The notes: generated by a model not told the origin, from the letters alone. Positions 6,754 to 14,721 are shown, counted from the first letter of the stretch. The stretch is 25,637 nucleotides of DNA from Clostridiales bacterium (GCA_004555705.1 SFHI01000021.1:1-25637); one strand, 5' to 3'. Made by a program: numbers and translations.

Positions 6754-8475
6754 ATGGAAGGATTGCTGGAGGCGTTTTATGCGTCCAGGGATACCTATGT
6801 CAGCGTATATCTGGGACTGCTTCGGTATGCGGTGCCGCTGCTGGCGGTTTTTCTGCTGGTGCGGTGCGCAAAGCCTTTGCTGACATTTCGCCGGGAGCCG
6901 GAAATCTGGGCCTGGCTGAATCTGCCGGGGGACAATCAGATTCCCATTACCCACTGGGAAAACGTGATCGGGCGGAGCAAGAGCTGTGACGTGACCATCA
7001 ATTTCCCTACGGTATCCCGCAATCACGCGGTGCTGACCCGCTACGATGACGGCAGCTGGACCATCACCGACGCCGGTTCCAAGGACGGAGTGCTGGTCAA
7101 TGGGAATCCGGTGCAGATCAGTGTTATCCGGGAGAAGGATGTGATCTCCATCGGCGGCGTGGATATGCGGCTGCAGCCCATCACCGCCAAGCAGGAGCAG
7201 CGGCAGGCGGCGCTGCGCACAAAGGCAGCCAGCGGCTGGGACAGCGTGGGAAATTTGCTGGTGCTGACGCTGCTGCAGTGCCTGATGGTGCTGGGATACC
7301 TTCTCGCGGGGGACCGGGAGGACTTTATGACCATCCTCCAGGGCTTCGGAGGGATCGTGATATGCCAGTGGGCACTGCTGATTTTCTACCTGATCATCCG
7401 CAGGACCTCCTTTGAGGTGGAGACCCTGGCCTTCTTCCTGTGCACCGTGGGTATGGCGGCCATTGCCTCGGTGAAGCCGGGGGAGACGGTAAAGCAGCTT
7501 GCTGCCATGGTGCTGGGGGTTGTGACCTTCCTGGCTGTGGGCTGGTCGCTGCGGGACCTGGAGCGGGCAAAGGTCGTCCGGTATCTGGCCGTGGTAGCGG
7601 GCGTGGGCTTCCTGGTGATTACGCTGCTCTTCGGACAGGAATACTACGGCGCGAAGAACTGGCTGGTTATCGGGGGGATGTCCCTGCAGCCCTCGGAGCT
7701 GAGCAAGCTCTGCTTTGTCTACGCGGGAGCCTCCACCATGGACCGGATCATGAACAAGCGCAACATCATTCTGTTTATCGCCTATTCCGTGGTGATCTGC
7801 GGATTTCTGGCACTGATGAATGATTTTGGAACGGCGCTGATTTTCTTCTGCGCGTTCCTGGTGATCGCGTACCTGCGCTCCGGGAATATGGGCACCATTG
7901 CCCTGGCCGTGACGGCCCTGGGTTTTGCGGGGGTGCTGGCGCTGAAGATCGCCCCCCACGCGCTGAAGCGTTTTGCCGTGTGGCGTCACGTTTGGGAGGA
8001 CCCCTTCGGTGGTGGATATCAGCAGACCCAGGCCATGATCTCCATTGCGGCGGGAGGCCTGCTGGGGCTGGGCCCGGACCGGGGTCGGCTCCAGAAGGTG
8101 TTTGCCGCGGACTCGGACATTGTGTTCGCCACCGTATCCGAGGAATGGGGACTGATCCTGGCGGTGATCACGGTGCTGTGCATCGTGGTGTTCGGCCTGT
8201 TTGCCATCCGCACCGCGAGGGTGACCCGCAGCAGCTTCTATGCCATCGGTGGGTGCACCGCCGCCAGCGTTCTGGTGATTCAGACCGTTCTCAACTGCCT
8301 GGGCACCGTGGACGTGCTGCCCTTTACCGGTGTCACTTTCCCGTTTTTAAGCAACGGCGGCACCAGTATGATTGGGGCCTGGGGACTTCTGGGCTTTGTC
8401 AAGGCGGCGGATACCCGGCAGAATGCCAGCTTTGCCGTCCGCTTTACGGGCCGGGGGAGGGATTCCGATGAATAG
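6754..8475 (+). CDS. FHA domain-SEDS (FtsW/RodA/SpoVE) fusion glycosyltransferase
   Basis: A 573-residue membrane protein. An N-terminal membrane helix (about 20-37) is followed by a cytoplasmic FHA phosphopeptide-binding domain (about 65-143: IGRSKS at 72-77, SRNHA at 88-92, GSKDGVLVNG at 108-117). Residues about 165-550 are a multi-pass SEDS core with GAKNWLVIGGMSLQPSELSK (299-318), NDFGTALIFF with its conserved Asp357, SDIVFATVSEEWG (454-466) and PFTGVTFPFLSNGGTSM (523-539). SEDS proteins polymerise glycan strands from lipid II with a class B PBP. The downstream PBP gene overlaps by 8 bases, so the two are probably a cognate pair. The FHA domain implies control by a Ser/Thr kinase, which is inference. 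Confidence 0.93.
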   Translation: MEGLLEAFYASRDTYVSVYLGLLRYAVPLLAVFLLVRCAKPLLTFRREPEIWAWLNLPGDNQIPITHWENVIGRSKSCDVTINFPTVSRNHAVLTRYDDGSWTITDAGSKDGVLVNGNPVQISVIREKDVISIGGVDMRLQPITAKQEQRQAALRTKAASGWDSVGNLLVLTLLQCLMVLGYLLAGDREDFMTILQGFGGIVICQWALLIFYLIIRRTSFEVETLAFFLCTVGMAAIASVKPGETVKQLAAMVLGVVTFLAVGWSLRDLERAKVVRYLAVVAGVGFLVITLLFGQEYYGAKNWLVIGGMSLQPSELSKLCFVYAGASTMDRIMNKRNIILFIAYSVVICGFLALMNDFGTALIFFCAFLVIAYLRSGNMGTIALAVTALGFAGVLALKIAPHALKRFAVWRHVWEDPFGGGYQQTQAMISIAAGGLLGLGPDRGRLQKVFAADSDIVFATVSEEWGLILAVITVLCIVVFGLFAIRTARVTRSSFYAIGGCTAASVLVIQTVLNCLGTVDVLPFTGVTFPFLSNGGTSMIGAWGLLGFVKAADTRQNASFAVRFTGRGRDSDE

Positions 8476-9835
8476 AGTTGTAAAAAGAACCTGGCTCATG
8501 GGCCTGTTTGTGTGCCTGCTGCTGGGGGGACTGTGCTGGTTCCTCTTTGAGTACGCCGTGTCCGCGCCTAAGTGGATCGGCTCGGCAGGCTCCAGCTATG
8601 TCCACGCGGGAACCGTGGGCTACGGCAGTGTGACGGACCGGTCGGGGGAGAGCCTGCTGGAAATCGGCGACAGCAAGTCCTACAGCGCCGACCCGGCCAC
8701 CCGGACCTCCACCATGCACTGGCTGGGGGACAGGCAGGGGAACATTTCCGCCCCGGTCATTTCCAACTACGCGGCGGATATGTCCGGGTATGACATTCTG
8801 AACGGTGTGTACGATTTTTCGGGACTGGGCGGGGAGATGGAGCTGACCGTTTCCGCCCGGGTGCAGAACACGGCCATGGAGGCCCTGGCAGGAAGAAAGG
8901 GCACCGTGGCGGTTTACAATTACAAGACCGGGGAGATTCTCTGCGCCGTGAGCGGGCCCTCCTATGACCCGGATAACATTCCGGAACTGACGGGGGAAGC
9001 CTATGAGGGCGTGTTCCTGAACCGCTTTACCCAGTCGGCCTATGTTCCCGGCTCCATTTTCAAGGTGGTGACCACTGCCGCTGCCCTGGACTGCGTGCCG
9101 GACATTCTGGACAGGACCTTCCGGTGCGACGGGGTGCTTCCCTACGGCGAGGAGCGGGTCACCTGCGAGAAGGCCCACGGAACGCTGGATTTGAAGGGTG
9201 CCCTGGCTCACTCCTGCAACTGCGCCTTTGCCCAGATCGCCGAGCTGGTGGGCAGGAAAAATATGAATGCTTATATTAAACAGTTCGGGATTACGGAGTC
9301 GGTGCGTTTTGACGGCATCACCACGGCCAAGGGCAATTATGATGTGTCCGAGGCGGCCCCGGTGTCCTTCGCCTGGAGCTGCATCGGCCAGTATACGGAC
9401 CTCATTAACCCCTGCCGCTTTATGACCTTTATGGGCAGCATTGCCGGAGGCGGGGTGGGGGCGGAGCCCTACATCGTTTCCAGCGTCAGTGCCGGGGGAA
9501 AGCAGGTCTATGCCGCCGAAACCAGGAAAACCGACCGGATCGTATCCCCGGAGGTAGCCCGGACCCTCCGGGAGTACCTGGAAAACAATGTGAATACCAT
9601 CTACGGAGCCGGGAATTTCCCGGGGCTGACCGTCTGCGCCAAATCCGGCACCAGCCAGCTGGGAGGGGGCAAGACCTCCAACGCCATGTTCGCGGGCTTC
9701 GTGGCGGACGAGGCGTACCCCCTGGCCTTCCTTGTTGTGGTGGAAAACGGAGGCTACGGCGCCAGCACCTGCGTACCCATCATATCCAAAGTGCTTGCGG
9801 AGTGCAAGTCGGTTCTGGACGGGGAAGGATCCTAA
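8468..9835 (+). CDS. Class B penicillin-binding protein (peptidoglycan transpeptidase)
   Basis: A 455-residue protein with a single N-terminal membrane anchor (about residues 9-28) and an extracytoplasmic transpeptidase domain. Catalytic motifs are intact: S196-I-F-K199 (SxxK, acylated serine), S249-C-N251 (SxN) and K392-S-G-T395 (KTG type). It is shorter than typical PBP2/PBP3 proteins because the dimerisation region before the catalytic domain is small, as in the PbpA type that pairs with a RodA/FtsW gene. ATG 8468 is preceded by GGGAGG and overlaps the SEDS stop codon, indicating translational coupling. The role is cross-linking of strands made by the partner; whether it serves elongation, division or spore cortex cannot be told from the sequence. 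Confidence 0.93.
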   Translation: MNRVVKRTWLMGLFVCLLLGGLCWFLFEYAVSAPKWIGSAGSSYVHAGTVGYGSVTDRSGESLLEIGDSKSYSADPATRTSTMHWLGDRQGNISAPVISNYAADMSGYDILNGVYDFSGLGGEMELTVSARVQNTAMEALAGRKGTVAVYNYKTGEILCAVSGPSYDPDNIPELTGEAYEGVFLNRFTQSAYVPGSIFKVVTTAAALDCVPDILDRTFRCDGVLPYGEERVTCEKAHGTLDLKGALAHSCNCAFAQIAELVGRKNMNAYIKQFGITESVRFDGITTAKGNYDVSEAAPVSFAWSCIGQYTDLINPCRFMTFMGSIAGGGVGAEPYIVSSVSAGGKQVYAAETRKTDRIVSPEVARTLREYLENNVNTIYGAGNFPGLTVCAKSGTSQLGGGKTSNAMFAGFVADEAYPLAFLVVVENGGYGASTCVPIISKVLAECKSVLDGEGS

Positions 9836-9868
9836 GGAAGGGAACCTTCTGACGCGGATTTGTTTTTT

Positions 9869-9905
9869 GGAAAGCCTGGAATCCATCCGCGATGCCAGGC
9901 TTTCC
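9869..9905 (+). terminator. Hairpin downstream of the penicillin-binding protein gene
   Basis: GGAAAGCCTGG (9869-9879) pairs perfectly with CCAGGCTTTCC (9895-9905), loop 15 bases, followed by the AT-rich ATTTATTCAT. The T-tail is imperfect, but the position 33 bases after the stop fits a terminator. Confidence 0.55.
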
Positions 9906-9936
9906 ATTTATTCATAAATACGCGAATAATGTGATC

Positions 9937-10139
9937 AATTGTTGTTTAGCAAAATATACGCTGTCATTGCGAACCAGGCCGCAGCCTGGTGTGGCAATCC
10001 CCCAATAATTCAGGACGGTTTGTTAGAGCGTGTGTCCGTTTTTTGGACTTCTCGGAATATCCGGGGGATTGCCACGCCACTCAAGCGCACTGGCTCGCAA
10101 TGACAGCGTTTTTTGGGTGCGCACGCGTAAACAACAATT
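9937..10139. mobile_element. Element D: MITE-like repeat, CTGTCATTGCGA family
   Basis: Terminal inverted repeats AATTGTTGTTTA (9937-9948) and TAAACAACAATT (10128-10139). Inside them a second, unrelated pair of arms: CTGTCATTGCGA with a TGGCAATCCCCC tail on the left (about 9961-10004), and CCGGGGGATTGCCACGCC through TCGCAATGACAG on the right (about 10060-10106). The left arm holds its own hairpin around CCAGGCCGCAGCCTGG. No coding potential. From here to 10256 nothing else is recognised apart from a second TTGACA at 10208-10213 that lacks a good -10. Confidence 0.85.
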
Positions 10140-10256
10140 TACCGCTTAGCTGAGTTATCCTGATAAGGCTTATGGGCGTTTCTGGATGGAAATGTCTTTG
10201 TGCATTGTTGACAAAAAACTACAGAATTGTTAAGAGAATATGTAGTGTTTGCCTCG

Positions 10257-10285
10257 TTGACAAATGTCCTTCCTTGAGATACAAT
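10257..10285 (+). promoter_or_regulatory. Strong sigma-A promoter of the liv leader and operon
   Basis: TTGACA (10257-10262), exactly 17 bases, TACAAT (10280-10285). Transcription should start near 10292, leaving about 24 bases to the leader ATG with AAGGGGAGGT (10298-10307) between. No comparable promoter is seen between this and livJ. Confidence 0.85.
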
Positions 10286-10315
10286 AGCTTCAAATTCAAG
10301 GGGAGGTACAAAGCA

Positions 10316-10486
10316 ATGACCGCACGGTTTTCTTCTGCAACCAGTCGTTCCAACCGCTGTTCCGCAGCGGCTTCCTGCTCTGCCTCCGCTTCCATCCGCG
10401 CCCTATTGGACACTGCCGCATTGTTGGTAGTGTCCATTTTTGCGCTTTGCCTGCTGGTACTGCGAATTATGCTGCCAATTGGGTAA
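10316..10486 (+). CDS. Candidate leader peptide, Leu/Val/Ile-rich (attenuation of livJHMGF)
   Basis: A 56-codon frame begins at ATG 10316, with a strong ribosome site (AAGGGGAGGT) 8 bases upstream and a near-consensus promoter just before it. The first half is Ser/Ala/Arg-rich; of the last 28 residues, 15 are branched-chain (9 Leu, 3 Val, 3 Ile), including CLLVLRIMLPIG before the TAA stop. Several Leu codons (CTA, TTG) are ones the neighbouring genes largely avoid. The stop codon (10484-10486) lies inside the 5' arm of an antiterminator that competes with a terminator at 10509-10540. This arrangement ahead of the branched-chain amino acid importer fits a translated attenuator leader. Alternatively it is a small membrane protein with one C-terminal helix. 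No homologue is recognised from memory. Confidence 0.6.
   Translation: MTARFSSATSRSNRCSAAASCSASASIRALLDTAALLVVSIFALCLLVLRIMLPIG
10407..10441 (+). other. Hairpin plus T-run inside the leader frame (possible pause or early terminator)
   Basis: TGGACACTGCC (10407-10417) pairs with GGTAGTGTCCA (10426-10436), 11 pairs with one G-T wobble, loop of 8, followed by TTTTT (10437-10441). It lies within the leader frame. It could act as a pause hairpin or terminate transcription when the leader is not translated. Confidence 0.55.
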
Positions 10487-10540
10487 CCGGGATTCATGTT
10501 GTATGAAGAAGCGGTTACGGCGAAACGTAGCCGCTTTTTT
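10483..10540 (+). terminator. Terminator with competing antiterminator (liv attenuator)
   Basis: Terminator: AAGCGGTTACG (10509-10519) with CGTAGCCGCTT (10526-10536), 11 pairs with one wobble, loop GCGAAA, ending in six Ts (10535-10540). Antiterminator: GTAACCG (10483-10489) is perfectly complementary to CGGTTAC (10512-10518), enclosing a second 5-pair stem TTCAT/ATGAA (10493-10497 and 10503-10507). The two structures use the same bases and cannot coexist. A ribosome at the leader stop codon would mask 10483-10489 and favour termination; one stalled upstream would favour readthrough into livJ. Confidence 0.75.
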
Positions 10541-10592
10541 ATAGGCCGCCGGGGACCCGGGGGCCACAGCAAGAAGAAAAGGAGAATACATT

Positions 10593-11747
10593 ATGAAAAA
10601 GGTTTTTGCACTGGTACTTACGTTTGCGATGGTTCTTGCCATGTTCGCCGGCTGCGGCTCTTCCGGTTCCGCTGACAAGAACACCATTAAGATCGGTATG
10701 ACCGGCCCTCTGACCGGCGGCGCCTCTGCTTACGGCATCGCTGTCCGCGGCGGTATGCAGATCGCTGTGGATGAGATCAACGCCAAGGGCGGCCTGCAGA
10801 TCGAGTTCAGGGCTGAGGACGACGAGGCCGACGGCGCTGACAAGGCTGTATCCGCCTACAACTCCCTGAAGGACTGGGGCATGCAGATTCTGGCTGGCCC
10901 CGTTACCACCGGTTCCTCTCTGGCCATCGGCGCTGAGGCCGTGAACGACAAGATCTTCATGCTGACCCCCTCCGCTTCCGCTGAGGACGTGGCCATGCTC
11001 GGCTCCAACGTATTCCAGATGTGCTTCACCGACCCCAACCAGGGCGCTTCCGCCGCTGATCTGATGGCTGCCAAGTGGCCCGGTGCCACCATCGGCGTGA
11101 TCTATGACTCCTCCGACGCTTATTCCGCCGGCGTCCGGGACGGCTTCCTGGACAAGGCTGCCGATCTGGGCCTGAACATTGCCGTCAGCGACGCTTCCTT
11201 CACCAGCGACAACAAGGCTGACCTGTCCACCCAGGTTACCCAGTGCAAGGACGCCGGCTGCGACGTGGTGTTCCTGCCCTTCTACTACACAGAGGCTTCT
11301 CAGGTTCTGACCTATGCCAACACCATCGGCTACAAGCCCACCTTCTTCGGCTGCGACGGAATGGACGGTATCCTGACTGTGGAAGGCTTTGACACCTCCC
11401 TGGCCGAGGGCCTGGTGCTGATGACCCCCTTCGATGCCAATGCCACCGATGCCGCTACCGCTTCCTTCGTGGAGACCTTCAAGAAGAACAACGACGGCCT
11501 GGTGCCCAACCAGTTCGCTGCTGACGGCTACGATGTCATCTACGCCATCTACAATGCCTGCGTTGCTGCCGGTATTGACGGAACCACTTCTGCCGCTGAT
11601 GCCTGCGCAAAGCTCCAGGCTGAGTTTGCCAAGATGAGCGTGGACGGCCTGACCGGCAAGGGCATGACCTGGGACGCCAACGGCATGATCTCCAAGGCTC
11701 CCGCCGCTGTGGTGATCGAGAACGGTATCTACGTCCCCATGGGTTAA
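10593..11747 (+). CDS. livJ: Branched-chain amino acid ABC transporter substrate-binding lipoprotein
   Basis: A 384-residue periplasmic-binding-type protein (Leu/Ile/Val-binding family). Signal and lipobox F18-A-G-C21 predict lipid anchoring at Cys21 on the outer face. IKIGMTGPLTGGASAYG near residues 32-48 and the GMQIAVDEINAKGG segment near 54-67 are typical of the family. AAGGAG precedes the ATG. Codon choice is strongly biased (GCT, TCC, GGC, AAG, GAC), more than in its neighbours, implying high expression. It is the first gene of livJHMGF and lies just past the attenuator-like leader. The exact ligand (Leu, Ile, Val or another amino acid or amide) cannot be read from the sequence alone. 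Confidence 0.95.
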   Translation: MKKVFALVLTFAMVLAMFAGCGSSGSADKNTIKIGMTGPLTGGASAYGIAVRGGMQIAVDEINAKGGLQIEFRAEDDEADGADKAVSAYNSLKDWGMQILAGPVTTGSSLAIGAEAVNDKIFMLTPSASAEDVAMLGSNVFQMCFTDPNQGASAADLMAAKWPGATIGVIYDSSDAYSAGVRDGFLDKAADLGLNIAVSDASFTSDNKADLSTQVTQCKDAGCDVVFLPFYYTEASQVLTYANTIGYKPTFFGCDGMDGILTVEGFDTSLAEGLVLMTPFDANATDAATASFVETFKKNNDGLVPNQFAADGYDVIYAIYNACVAAGIDGTTSAADACAKLQAEFAKMSVDGLTGKGMTWDANGMISKAPAAVVIENGIYVPMG

Positions 11748-11812
11748 TCGCATAACGGAAACCCTGCTCACTTGACCAGGAGCCCGGTTTCCGGACCCCC
11801 AGAGCAGTCTAT

Positions 11813-11840
11813 GGGATGGGAAGGTTCTCCTTCCCATCCC
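11813..11840 (+). other. Perfect intercistronic hairpin between livJ and livH
   Basis: GGGATGGGAAGG (11813-11824) pairs perfectly with CCTTCCCATCCC (11829-11840), loop TTCT. No T-run follows, so it is unlikely to be a full terminator. A second stem (11756-11763 with 11786-11793) lies just upstream. It probably protects the livJ transcript end and lowers permease expression relative to the binding protein. Confidence 0.6.
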
Positions 11841-11920
11841 AGCATCTGCATTCGACAGTCAATGAGAACGGCTGCTTTAGCCGCTGTCATCGGCTGTCGG
11901 GAAAGAGAGGTTATGAACAT

Positions 11921-12802
11921 ATGCAGAGTATTCAATATCTGATCAACGGAATCAGTATCGGCGCGGTGTATGCCATTATCGCCCTGGGCTATACCATGGT
12001 GTACGGCATTGCCAAGATGCTGAACTTTGCTCACGGCGATGTGATTATGGTGGGCGCGTACATCGCGTTCTGCGTCACTAACTATCTGGGGCTGCCCTCC
12101 TTCGTGGCCGTGGCGGCTTCGGTGGTGGTCTGTACGCTGCTGGGCATCGTGATCGAGGGCCTGGCCTACAAGCCCCTGCGGGGAACCCCCAGTCTGGCGG
12201 TGCTGATTACGGCCATCGGCGTCAGCTATTTCCTCCAGAACGCTGCCCAGCTGATTTGGTCCTCCAGCCCCAAGAACTTCACCAGCGTGGTCACCATGGA
12301 CCCCATCACCCTGTTTGACGGAAGACTCGTCATTACCGGTGAGGTGCTGCTGACGGTTCTGGTATCCACCCTGGTGATGATCGGCCTGACCCTGTTTACC
12401 GGAAAGACCCGTACCGGAAAAGCCATGCGGGCCGTTTCCGAGGACAGGGATGCCGCCCAGCTCATGGGGATCAATGTCAACAGAACCATTTCCGTTACCT
12501 TTGCCATCGGCTCCGCCCTGGCGGCGGTGGCCGGTGTACTGCTGTGCTCCACGGTTCCCACCCTGATGCCCACCACCGGCTCCATGCCAGGCATCCGGGC
12601 TTTCACCGCGGCCGTATTTGGAGGCATTGGCTCCATTCCCGGCGCTATGCTGGGCGGAATTTTGCTGGGTGTGATTGAGACCTTCTCCAAGGCGTACCTG
12701 TCCACCCAGTTTTCCGATGCCATCGTGTTCTGCGTGCTGATTGTGATCCTGCTGGTGAAGCCTGCGGGACTGCTGGGCAAGCAGGTCCAGGAGAAAGTGT
12801 AA
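11921..12802 (+). CDS. livH: Branched-chain amino acid ABC transporter permease LivH
   Basis: A 293-residue polytopic membrane protein of the LivH family. The N-terminal MQSIQYLINGISIGAVYAI and YTMVYGIAKMLNFAHGDVIM segments are characteristic, as are the cytoplasmic loop GKAMRAVSEDRDAAQLMGIN near 169-190 (coupling region for the ATPases) and the C-terminal PGAMLGGILLGVIE. ATG 11921 is chosen: AGAGAGG lies 10 bases upstream, and the upstream in-frame region carries the intercistronic hairpin. Together with LivM it forms the transmembrane channel. It ends 10 bases before the livM start. Confidence 0.95.
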   Translation: MQSIQYLINGISIGAVYAIIALGYTMVYGIAKMLNFAHGDVIMVGAYIAFCVTNYLGLPSFVAVAASVVVCTLLGIVIEGLAYKPLRGTPSLAVLITAIGVSYFLQNAAQLIWSSSPKNFTSVVTMDPITLFDGRLVITGEVLLTVLVSTLVMIGLTLFTGKTRTGKAMRAVSEDRDAAQLMGINVNRTISVTFAIGSALAAVAGVLLCSTVPTLMPTTGSMPGIRAFTAAVFGGIGSIPGAMLGGILLGVIETFSKAYLSTQFSDAIVFCVLIVILLVKPAGLLGKQVQEKV

Positions 12803-12812
12803 GGTGGGGCGT

Positions 12813-13883
12813 ATGAAGAACTTTTTTAAGAACCGTACTCTCCGGGGAAACGCGGTGACCTATCTGGTGGTCATTGTTGCCTTCGTGGTGATGCAGCTTC
12901 TGTCCTCCATCGGGGTGTTGGGCAGCTCCACCAAGGGCTTCCTGGTGCCCATCTGTGTGTACATTTCCCTGGCAGTGTCGCTGAACCTGCTGGTTGGCAT
13001 CTGCGGAGAGCTGAGCCTGGGCCATGCCGGCTTTATGGGCATTGGCGCCTTTACCGGAATTCTGGTGGCTGCCGTTCTGAAGGATTCCGTTTCCGGGGAT
13101 TTTCTGCGGCTGCTGCTGGCGATGGCAGCCGGAGGCCTGCTGGCCGGTGTTGTCGGCTTTGTGATCGGCATTCCCGTGCTGCGGCTCCGGGGTGACTATC
13201 TGGCCATTGTGACGCTGGCTTTCGGCGAAATTATGAAGAACATCATCGGCAATCTTTACGCCGGTGTGGACAGCAAGGGCTTCCACATTGCCATCTCCAC
13301 CTCCAAGATGAAGCTGGAGGACGGCGGAAAGTACATCATCAGCGGCCCCCTGGGCGCCACCGGTGTGGAAAAGCTGGCGACCTTCACCATGGGCTTCGTG
13401 CTGGTGATGGTGACGCTGTTTGTGGTGCTGAATCTGGTGAACTCCAAGGAAGGCCGGGCCATCAAAGCGGTTCGGGACAACCGGATCGCTGCCGAATCCG
13501 TGGGCATCAATGTCACTGCCTTCCGGATGAAGGCCTTTGTGATCTCCGCGTTCCTTGCCGGTATGGCGGGGGCTCTGTTTGGCCTGAACTATTCCTCGGT
13601 GTCCGCTTCCAAGTTCAATTTCAACACCTCCATCAATATTCTGGTGTTCGTGGTGCTGGGCGGCATGGGCAATATTCTGGGTTCCGTGATTTCCGCAACG
13701 GTGCTGTATGTGCTGCCGGAAGCCATGCGCGGCCTGCAGGACTACCGGATGATCCTTTACGCCATCGTCCTGATTCTGGTTATGCTCTTCACCTGGTCTC
13801 CGAAGATTAAGAGCGCGACCTCTGAGTTTACGGATCGTGTTGCCAGTATGATGAAGAGAAAGGGGGCAAAGGCACATGAATGA
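12813..13883 (+). CDS. livM: Branched-chain amino acid ABC transporter permease LivM
   Basis: A 356-residue polytopic permease of the LivM family. Signatures include YISLAVSLNLLVGICGELSL, HAGFMGIGAF, RGDYLAIVTLAFGEIMKNII and the coupling-loop segment GRAIKAVRDNRIAAESVGIN. The start is ATG 12813: AGGTGGGG (12802-12809) is its ribosome site, so the possible GTG at 12804 would lie inside that site. The gene overlaps livG by 8 bases, indicating translational coupling. It is the second membrane subunit of the importer. Confidence 0.94.
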   Translation: MKNFFKNRTLRGNAVTYLVVIVAFVVMQLLSSIGVLGSSTKGFLVPICVYISLAVSLNLLVGICGELSLGHAGFMGIGAFTGILVAAVLKDSVSGDFLRLLLAMAAGGLLAGVVGFVIGIPVLRLRGDYLAIVTLAFGEIMKNIIGNLYAGVDSKGFHIAISTSKMKLEDGGKYIISGPLGATGVEKLATFTMGFVLVMVTLFVVLNLVNSKEGRAIKAVRDNRIAAESVGINVTAFRMKAFVISAFLAGMAGALFGLNYSSVSASKFNFNTSINILVFVVLGGMGNILGSVISATVLYVLPEAMRGLQDYRMILYAIVLILVMLFTWSPKIKSATSEFTDRVASMMKRKGAKAHE

Positions 13884-14721
13884 GTACAGCAGAAAGATAC
13901 TGAAGGTTCCCTCCTACACGCTCCTTCGTGAAGAGGACAAGGATAAGCTCCCTGTGCTGGATGTCCGGAATCTGGGCATCGACTTCGGCGGCTTGACCGC
14001 TGTGGACAGCTTCAACATTACCATCGGCCCCACCGAAATCTCCGGCCTCATCGGCCCCAACGGCGCGGGAAAGACCACCATCTTTAATCTGCTCACCGGT
14101 GTATATCAGCCCACCCGGGGCTCCGTGCTGATCAACGGCATCGACATCAAGGGAATGCCCACCTACAAGGTCAACAAGCTGGGCATTGCCCGTACCTTCC
14201 AGAACATCCGGCTCTTTTCCGATATGACAGCCCTGGACAATGTGAAGGTGGGTATGCACAATGAGATTCGCTGCTCCTTTATCAATAGCCTCTTGCATCT
14301 GCCGGGCTATTACAAGGCGGAGCGCAAGGCCAATGAGAAGGCCATGGAGCTGCTGGAATTCATGGGTCTGCAGGATATGGCCTATACCAAGGCGGGGAGC
14401 CTCCCCTACGGTGTGCAGCGCCGGCTGGAGATTGTCAGGGCCCTGGCCACCAATCCTTCCATTATTCTTCTGGATGAGCCTGCCGCCGGTATGAACCCCA
14501 GCGAAACCGCGGAACTGATGCACCAGATCCGCCGGATTCGGGACACCTTCCATATCGCGATCTTCCTCATTGAGCATGATATGAACCTGGTGATGAACGT
14601 CTGCGAGGCCATCGCGGTGGTGAACTACGGCCGCATCATCGCCAAAGGCACCCCCGAGGAAGTTCGCCAGAATCCCGCCGTGATTGAGGCGTATCTTGGC
14701 AAAGAGGAGGCCGGTGCCTGA
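13876..14721 (+). CDS. livG: Branched-chain amino acid ABC transporter ATPase LivG
   Basis: A 281-residue ABC ATPase. Walker A GPNGAGKTT at 60-68, Q-loop FQN near 108-110, family-type signature SLPYGVQRRLEI at 175-186, Walker B IILLDEP at 196-202 and switch H234. The first 25 or so residues form an extension before the ABC fold that is longer than in Escherichia coli LivG; the start is set by AAAGGGGG upstream of ATG 13876. The YG-type signature and Q-R-R are normal for LivG rather than a defect. It couples ATP hydrolysis to LivHM with LivF. Confidence 0.95.
   Translation: MNEYSRKILKVPSYTLLREEDKDKLPVLDVRNLGIDFGGLTAVDSFNITIGPTEISGLIGPNGAGKTTIFNLLTGVYQPTRGSVLINGIDIKGMPTYKVNKLGIARTFQNIRLFSDMTALDNVKVGMHNEIRCSFINSLLHLPGYYKAERKANEKAMELLEFMGLQDMAYTKAGSLPYGVQRRLEIVRALATNPSIILLDEPAAGMNPSETAELMHQIRRIRDTFHIAIFLIEHDMNLVMNVCEAIAVVNYGRIIAKGTPEEVRQNPAVIEAYLGKEEAGA

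Noticed and set aside
10450..10470. T-box-like GCTGGTACTGCG in the liv leader, similar to the conserved GGTGGTACCGCG
   Set aside because: Only 10 of 12 bases match, there is no room or evident stem I with specifier loop, and the sequence does not pair with the following terminator as a T-box should. The match falls in leader codons and looks incidental.
10219..10572. Minus-strand frame of 117 codons across the liv leader
   Set aside because: It is antisense of the leader structures and contains no recognisable motif. The plus strand has promoter, ribosome site and terminator in order.
14050..14490. Degenerate ABC signature in LivG (SLPYG instead of LSGG)
   Set aside because: A YG-type signature followed by Q-R-R is normal for the LivG family, so this is not a defect.
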